NCBI RefSeq assembly: GCF_019352175.1
Contig: NZ_JACBYI010000034.1
Coordinates: 1 to 64,000 of the forward strand
Direction: 5' to 3'
From: Paenibacillus sp. S150
GTDB lineage: Bacteria > Bacillota > Bacilli > Paenibacillales > Paenibacillaceae
Length of the DNA stretch: 64,000 nucleotides
Shown here: in pieces, positions 59,124-64,000 of the stretch
Layout of the letters: every line of letters starts with the position of its first letter
Position numbering within the stretch: the stretch's first letter is position 1
The notes under the pieces: generated by a model
What the model saw: the letters and a program-made list of their open reading frames with translations, nothing else
Told to the model about the DNA's origin: nothing
Databases searched by the model: none
Program-made: the position numbers and the translations under genes

Positions 59124-60503
59124 ATGCAGACTTTGCTGCTCTGGCTATTTTACATTTCATCCTTCTATGCCTTTATCCCTGGAATGATCAGCCGGATATT
59201 TGGATATCGTGTCTTTCGCAGGGGGAACGGCCGGACGGAGTTCGCGCTGACCTTTGACGATGGGCCGGACCGCCGCTATACCCCGATTCTGCTGGATTTG
59301 CTGAAGCGCTATGGAGCCAAAGCCACTTTTTTTGTCGTTGGCTCGCATGCGGAGCAGAACCCGGAAATTATCAGGCGGATGCACGACGAGGGGCATCTGA
59401 TCGGGATTCACAATTACGAGCACAAGACGAACTGGCTGATGCGACCGCCGACCGTGAAGCGCCAGATACAGCGTACCGACGATATTATTTACAGTATCAC
59501 AGGCGAACGGAGCACGTATTACCGTCCGCCCTGGGGAATCGTGAACTTGTTTGACTTCTCCAAACGCCGCCAAGTGCAGATTGTATTGTGGTCGGCGATG
59601 TTCGGTGACTGGAAAGAAAAGCTTGGCGCAGACCGGCTGACGGAGAAGCTGCTTGCCAAGCTGAATCCGGGCGAAGTGCTGCTGCTGCATGATTGCGGCA
59701 CCACGCTCGGAGCGGACCCGAAAGCGCCCGAGCATATGCTGGTTGCTCTGGAGCGGATGCTTCAGGAGGCCGAACGGCGCGGACTGCGGAGCATCCGGGT
59801 TGACGAGATGATCAGGCAGATGCAGAATTCTCCGATTCAAAAGCTGTCATTTGCCAAGCGTCTGATTGTAGGCCTGTGGCTGGCCTGGGAACAGGTCTTC
59901 CAGCTGCTGTTCCGGCTCAAGACCATCTCACCGGCAGATCCGTTTCTCCATTACCGCATACGCAAATATCAGGGCGAACCGGTAATGATGGAAGGCGGGG
60001 ACCGATTAAGCAAAGGCGACAAGGTGATTGAGCTGCATATCGACAACCGGCAGCTGTTCGAGCTTGGCATCCATTCCCGGTCCTCGGCTCAGCTGGCGAT
60101 CCGCATGATCCGCCGCATGGAGAAGGATATGCCGGTGCTTGCCCAGCGGATTGCCGGAGATGTGGATCTTGCCGAGGCCAAGGCGCTGTACGGCGTCAGC
60201 ATGATCAACCGCGGGCCGGAGAAATTCGGGTTCATGGTGCTTGATCTGCCGAAGGGCTGGTTCGCCCGGTCGACGAAGTTTTACCTCAGTATTCTGCTGA
60301 GTGTCATCCATCCGGCAGGCGGTGCAAGGCTGAAGGAACGGAGCGAGGTGCTGGTTCCCAAAATGATGCTGATGCCCGTTTCCCAGCTGCTTGACCGGAT
60401 GAATCAGCAGCGCCCGCAGAAGCAAGTGAAGCCGCGTGAGCGGAAGCGGGAAGAAGAATTGCCCCTGGAAGCCGAGCTTCCGGCAGCTACGGTCGTGCAT
60501 TGA
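59124..60503 (+). CDS. Polysaccharide deacetylase with YkoP-like C-terminal domain
   Basis: A probable membrane-anchored NodB-type (CE4) deacetylase of 459 residues. The N-terminal hydrophobic segment LLLWLFYISSFYAFIPGMI is at about 4-22. CE4 motif 1 is FALTFDDGPDRRYT, motif 2 GHLIGIHNYEH (a HxxxH-type zinc site with Asn-Tyr-Glu), and motif 3 YYRPPWGI, with LLLHDC near the end of the domain. After about residue 250 comes a second domain similar to YkoP (DRLSKGDKVIELHIDNRQLF). GCGGGGAA precedes the ATG at 59124; the longer frame from 59052 lacks a site. The substrate may be peptidoglycan or another cell-wall glycan. Confidence 0.88.
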   Translation: MQTLLLWLFYISSFYAFIPGMISRIFGYRVFRRGNGRTEFALTFDDGPDRRYTPILLDLLKRYGAKATFFVVGSHAEQNPEIIRRMHDEGHLIGIHNYEHKTNWLMRPPTVKRQIQRTDDIIYSITGERSTYYRPPWGIVNLFDFSKRRQVQIVLWSAMFGDWKEKLGADRLTEKLLAKLNPGEVLLLHDCGTTLGADPKAPEHMLVALERMLQEAERRGLRSIRVDEMIRQMQNSPIQKLSFAKRLIVGLWLAWEQVFQLLFRLKTISPADPFLHYRIRKYQGEPVMMEGGDRLSKGDKVIELHIDNRQLFELGIHSRSSAQLAIRMIRRMEKDMPVLAQRIAGDVDLAEAKALYGVSMINRGPEKFGFMVLDLPKGWFARSTKFYLSILLSVIHPAGGARLKERSEVLVPKMMLMPVSQLLDRMNQQRPQKQVKPRERKREEELPLEAELPAATVVH

Positions 60504-60547
60504 CGTTAAACCGGTAAATGAAAAAATCAAACTGCAATTATAAGCTA

Positions 60548-60586
60548 AGCTCCCGCGGCCTTCATTGGTCATGGGGGCTTTTTTTA
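60548..60586 (+). terminator. Terminator after the deacetylase gene
   Basis: AAGCTCCC pairs with GGGGGCTT (one wobble), followed by seven T. Confidence 0.8.
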
Positions 60587-60725
60587 ATAATCAGGGAGGA
60601 CGATTTACCCAACAGGGGGATGCTGCTCCTGAAACTGCGGGTTCTATGTTTTGCAGGTGAAAGCGCTGAATAGGGGGCTAACCGGGATCGCTGCCCGGGC
60701 CAGGAAGATAAAGCGGCATGGAGTG

Positions 60726-60909
60726 AAGTGGAATTAGTAAACCTAAATGAACTGAAAAGCCTGCGCCATAGGGAATAGATGGAAAAAGTACATTTAATTT
60801 AGGCCTGTTCCCCTGAAAGGGGGATAAAGGGATGGATTAGTTATCCTTTTTCCCGCTAACGCTGGCGGAAGAGGGAAGGCGGGGAGATTTAGGTTTACTT
60901 TTTCCACTT
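60726..60909. repeat. Box-repeat cluster (four copies)
   Basis: Boxes of the TTAGTT..ACTTTTTCCCAC family lie at 60726-60747 (inverted), 60777-60797 (inverted), 60837-60859 and 60889-60909. The first and last match each other best (TTAGGTTTACT, then TCCACTT), giving an inverted arrangement about 180 bp across. Confidence 0.65.
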
Positions 60910-61018
60910 GGGCTTACCCATCGGGTTGCAGCAAGGAGGTCTGTAGGGACGGCGGAAAGCACCGGTTCACCCGGCTGGGGGAAATGGAAATCCCGGGCTG
61001 CCTTGAACCTGAACGCCC

Positions 61019-61060
61019 AAACGGTTGCGCTGTGCAGTGAAGGATGGCGCAGCCGTTTTT
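61019..61060 (+). other. Hairpin with T-run upstream of an R1 copy
   Basis: AACGGTTGCGC pairs with GCGCAGCCGTT and is followed by TTTTT. A related sequence precedes the R1 fragments at about 13315-13360, so it may be part of the repeat rather than a terminator. Confidence 0.5.
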
Positions 61061-61062
61061 CT

Positions 61063-61163
61063 GAAAAGATAAGAATTTATATGTTTCACGCTATAAATTA
61101 ACCTTATCTTTCTCGCTGAAACGGATACCGTCCTTATAAGGACGGCGAAGCCGTTTCCACTTG
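61063..61163 (+). repeat. R1 repeat, copy D
   Basis: Nearly identical to 12597-12697, including both hairpins and the perfect CCGTCCTTATAAGGACGG palindrome, although 48 kb away. It lies in a 1.1-kb gap between the deacetylase gene and the glucosaminate operon. Confidence 0.85.
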
Positions 61164-61302
61164 ATTGCGTGACTAGCCAAGCCAGGCTCAACCAGCCGCT
61201 GCCGAGACTCTGGTCGGGGAATAACCAAGTCGTCTCGCAGCCGGCAGGCAATGAGTGGAGAAATCCCCAGGCTGCGCCTTGTGGAAAAGTATCTTTATAC
61301 AT

Positions 61303-61450
61303 CAGCGGAAGATGGGCAGCATACGGAAGCGAGAGGCAAAAGCACCTTGGAAGTCAGCGGAAAGCGGGCTGCATAGGGGAGTGAGGCAAAAGCACCTTGG
61401 AATTCGGCGGAAGCGGCTGTATAGCAGAAGGAGGGAATGTACAACCCTTA
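61303..61450. repeat. Tandem repeat of about 50 bp, 2.5 copies
   Basis: Units start at 61303, 61355 and 61405. The first two share CAGCGGAA...GGGC.GCATA.GG..G, then GAGGCAAAAGCACCTTGGAA. The third is shorter and more diverged. No convincing coding frame runs through it. Confidence 0.65.
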
Positions 61451-61647
61451 GCACCGCCAGGTGCAGCTCCAAGCGAGGAAAGGATTCGTCCGCCAGGTTG
61501 GTTTTTTGCAATTTCAGCGAATTTTAATGATCTGGATTCTGACGATATAATCGCAATTTTATGGGATATTTCTTTCAGCGGGGGCGGGCTATGATTAATT
61601 TATACGCTGAGCGGCATAAACAGCAGGACCGAAAGGTGATGAAGACG

Positions 61648-62786
61648 ATGACAGGACGATTGCTGCTCCGCCGGGTGAGGCGGATGAACGGCGAAGAAGT
61701 GGACATTGTTGTGGAGAACGGCAGGATCGCGGAGATGGCACCTGCAGGCACGGCACCTGCAGGCACGGCAGCTGCAGCAGGCGGCAGGGTATGGGAAACT
61801 CCTATGTCTCCAGCGGCTGGATCGATATGCATGTGCATGCCTTTCCTGCTTTTGAGCCCTACGGGGATGAGATCGATGAGATTGGCGTGAAGCAGGGAGT
61901 GGCGACCATAGTCGATGCCGGGAGCTGCGGGGCTGACCGGATCACGGAGCTTGCGGAATCGGGCCGGCGGGCAGCTACCCGGCTGCTGGCCTTCCTCAAC
62001 ATTTCGCATATCGGGCTGCAGCGGATTGATGAGCTGTCCGATATGGAGTGGATTAACCGGGCAAGGGTGCTGCTGGCTGTCTCGAAGCATCCGGAATTCA
62101 TCGTAGGGCTGAAGGCGAGAATCAGCCGGAGCGTGGTGAAGGAGAGCGGCATTGAGCCGCTTCATATAGCTGTGCGGCTATCGGAGGAAACCGGCCTGCC
62201 GCTGATGGTGCACATCGGCTCGGGTCCGCCGGATATCCGTGAGGTGCTTCCGCTCTTGCGCCGGCGGGACATCATTACCCATTATCTGAACGGCAAAAGC
62301 AATAATCTGTTCGACCGTGCAGGCCAGCCGCTAGAGGTCTTGCAGGAAGCGGCCTTACGCGGAGTGCACCTGGATGTCGGCCACGGGACGGCCAGCTTTT
62401 CCTTCGCGGTGGCGGAAGCGGCCAAGCGCAGCGGCATCCGGCCGGATACCGTCAGCAGCGACATTTACCGCGGCAACCGCCTGAACGGTCCGGTGTTCAG
62501 CCTGGCGAATGTGCTGAATAAATTTCTTGCGCTCGGCTACTCTCTTGAGGAAACGGTGGGCTGGGTGACGGAACGTGCGGCAGACTGGCTGGGCAGACCG
62601 GAGCTGGGCGAAATCCGCACCGGGGGCGAGGCGAATCTGACGTTATTCCGTGTGAAGGACCAGACGGTTGAACTGGTGGATTCAGAGGGCAGCCGCCGGG
62701 AATGCCGGCAAACTATTGAAGCGATGGGAGTGTTCGTTGATGGCAGATTCATTGAATGCGAAATACGGCCTGAAGCGGGTCATTAA
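61648..62786 (+). pseudogene. Amidohydrolase/deacetylase-family metallohydrolase, frameshifted
   Basis: A dihydroorotase-like metal enzyme found beside dgaE/dgaF. The first frame (61648 to about 61793) encodes the N-terminal beta strand region MTGRLLLRRVRRMNGEEVDI...ENGRIAEMAP. The second frame (from 61791) continues with GNSYVSSGWIDMHVHAFPAF, the metal-binding HxH motif, then MVHIGSG, GVHLDVGHG and SSDIYRGN, to a normal end. One missing base near 61793-61797 (TATGGGAAAC) would join them. AAAGGTGAT lies 7 nt before the ATG at 61648. It is either a real recent mutation or a sequencing error. Its 3' end overlaps dgaE by 47 bp. Confidence 0.82.
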
Positions 62787-63852
62787 TGCCAGCGGCCGCA
62801 TGAGCATCCTCGGGGTGTCGGCCCCTGCGGATACCGTGATGGATGCGATGAAGCAGGGCGGGCAGCGCTATGTGGAGATTGCCGAGCTGGTGGACAAGGC
62901 GGGGGATTATGCGGCACGCCATATCGGCTCCGAAGCTGCGGTAATTGTCAATTCGGCCTCCAGCGGAATTGCGCTCGCGGTAGCGGCGGTTGTGACGCGC
63001 GGCGAGCAGCGCGCAAGCCTCCGCCTGCATCAGGAGAAGCTGTACAGGAACGAGATTATTATGCTGAAGGGGCATAATGTGCAGTATGGTGCGCCTGTTG
63101 AAACCATGATCTATCTGGGCGGGGGCGAACTGCTGGAAGCCGGTTATGCCAATGAAGGCCGGGCTGAGCATATCAGGGCTGCGGTGTCGGACCGGACGGC
63201 TGCCATTCTGTATGTGAAATCCCATCATGCCGTGCAGAAGAATATGATTTCTGTCGAAGAGGCCTGGGAGGCCGCCCAGGCGGCAGGCATTCCGCTGATA
63301 GTGGATGCTGCGGCGGAAGAGAATCTGCAGAAGTATGTGCAGGTGTCCGATTTGGCCATTTACAGCGGTTCAAAAGCCATCGAAGGGCCGACCTCCGGCA
63401 TTGTCGCGGGCAAGCGCACCTACATAGAGTGGCTGAAGGTGCAGCTTCACGGCATCGGACGCAGTATGAAGGTCGGCAAGGAAACGACGTTCGGACTGCT
63501 GCAGGCACTGGATGAGTATGCGGTCAAACGGGATCGCAGCCAGGAGGAAAAAGCCGCCCTGCAGACCCTGCTGGCCCTGAACGGGCTTCCCGGCATTCAG
63601 GTATCGGTCCAGCAGGATGAAGCGGGACGGGCGATCTTCCGGGGAAGAATCCAGGTGGACCGGACGCTGGCCGGAATTTCCGCGCAGGAGCTGTCCGATG
63701 GGCTGCGGCAGGGCGAGATAGCCATTTATACCCGTGATTATGGCGTAAGACAAGGTTATTTGGATATTGATCCGCGCCCGCTGACGGGCGATGACATTCA
63801 CATCATTGCGGCGAGAATACGCCAATTGACAGGAGGAGAAGCAAATGTCTGA
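62740..63852 (+). CDS. dgaE: D-glucosaminate-6-phosphate ammonia-lyase (DgaE-like)
   Basis: A PLP enzyme of 370 residues in the SelA-like fold, converting D-glucosaminate 6-phosphate to 2-keto-3-deoxygluconate 6-phosphate and ammonia. The sequence opens AKYGLKRVINASGRMSILGVS and has VNSASSGIALAVAAVV (about 67-82), LIVDAAAEENLQ and the PLP lysine in DLAIYSGSKAIEGPTSGIV. The ATG at 62740 follows GGGAG at 9 nt; the longer frame from 62668 is inside the previous gene. It overlaps both neighbours, indicating tight coupling with the amidohydrolase and dgaF. Confidence 0.88.
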   Translation: MADSLNAKYGLKRVINASGRMSILGVSAPADTVMDAMKQGGQRYVEIAELVDKAGDYAARHIGSEAAVIVNSASSGIALAVAAVVTRGEQRASLRLHQEKLYRNEIIMLKGHNVQYGAPVETMIYLGGGELLEAGYANEGRAEHIRAAVSDRTAAILYVKSHHAVQKNMISVEEAWEAAQAAGIPLIVDAAAEENLQKYVQVSDLAIYSGSKAIEGPTSGIVAGKRTYIEWLKVQLHGIGRSMKVGKETTFGLLQALDEYAVKRDRSQEEKAALQTLLALNGLPGIQVSVQQDEAGRAIFRGRIQVDRTLAGISAQELSDGLRQGEIAIYTRDYGVRQGYLDIDPRPLTGDDIHIIAARIRQLTGGEANV

Positions 63853-64000
63853 TATTGCAAAACGGTTCTACAAGGGCCGTGTCGCCCTGAATGTACTGGC
63901 CCGGGATATCGGGAACGCCAAAGAGGTCTTTGAGGCTGCCGGGGGGCATGTGCTGGTTGGCGTGCTCTCCAAGGATTACGCCACGGTGGAGGAAGCGGTG
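63845..64000 (+). CDS. dgaF: KDGP aldolase-family protein (DgaF-like), cut by window end
   Basis: Only the first 52 codons are in the window: MSDIAKRFYKGRVALNVLAR, then DIGNAKEVFEAAGGHVLVGV and LSKDYATVEEAV. This is the N-terminus of the DgaF-type aldolase that splits 2-keto-3-deoxygluconate 6-phosphate into pyruvate and glyceraldehyde 3-phosphate. AGGAGGAG precedes the ATG, and the gene overlaps dgaE by 8 bp. Confidence 0.82.
   Translation, partial: MSDIAKRFYKGRVALNVLARDIGNAKEVFEAAGGHVLVGVLSKDYATVEEAV

Noticed and set aside
60658..60671. cre-like TGAAAGCGCTGAAT
   Set aside because: The last two positions do not match the consensus, and it lies downstream of a terminator with no gene starting nearby.

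Overview
The window reads as a chromosomal segment of a Gram-positive, spore-former-type bacterium of the family Paenibacillaceae, most likely Paenibacillus. The reasons are the repeated YesM/YesN two-component systems next to sugar ABC transporters, strong AGGAGG-type ribosome binding sites, a T-box leader before alaS, the alaS-ireB-ruvX-DUF1292-mltG-U32-U32 order known from Bacillus, and perfect CcpA cre sites. No phage, transposase, CRISPR array or rRNA was found. One tRNA-Pro (CGG) gene is present.

Layout. 1-705: non-coding DNA with a repeat copy, the decayed 3' end of a short-chain dehydrogenase gene with its terminator, and a perfect cre site. 727-7528: permease-permease-binding lipoprotein-histidine kinase-response regulator. 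7704-17869: kinase-regulator-binding lipoprotein, then 1.2 kb of repeats, then two permeases and a large FAD-dependent oxidoreductase. 18075-19886: a GNAT acetyltransferase, a broken metallo-beta-lactamase-fold gene and a LacI regulator, all leftward. 20169-30323: a rightward operon of sugar isomerase, split transketolase, FGGY kinase, ribose-type ABC importer and an apiosidase-family glycoside hydrolase. I interpret it as a D-apiose release, uptake and catabolism operon. 30484-36756: a third kinase-regulator-binding protein-permease-permease locus. 36846-45347: tRNA-Pro, T-box, alaS, ireB, ruvX, two DUF1292 genes, mltG and two U32 genes. 45550-55542: two related chemotaxis receptors bracketing a LacI regulator and a convergent beta-mannan operon (GH113 mannanase, cellobiose/mannobiose 2-epimerase, GH130 phosphorylase) plus an acetyl-xylan-esterase remnant. 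55923-60503: a class B penicillin-binding protein, an AI-2E-family membrane protein overlapping its end, and a polysaccharide deacetylase. 61648-64000: the start of a D-glucosaminate-type operon (a frameshifted amidohydrolase gene, dgaE, and dgaF cut by the window end).

How the genes work together. The window is dominated by plant-polysaccharide foraging. Three CUT1 importers, each lacking its own ATPase and each tied to a membrane sensor and AraC-type regulator, take up unidentified oligosaccharides. The apiose-type operon would release apiose inside the cell, isomerise it, phosphorylate it and split it by transketolase. The mannan operon would cut manno-oligosaccharides, epimerise mannobiose and phosphorolyse mannosylglucose.

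The intergenic regions carry at least three interspersed repeat families: R1, about 100 bp with two hairpins; R2, about 75-85 bp, sharing its 5' end with R1; and a roughly 21-bp box occurring in irregular clusters. Several copies sit next to gene remnants or split loci. Start codons were moved where a ribosome binding site favoured another one. All functional calls rest on reading protein motifs by eye, without database searches.
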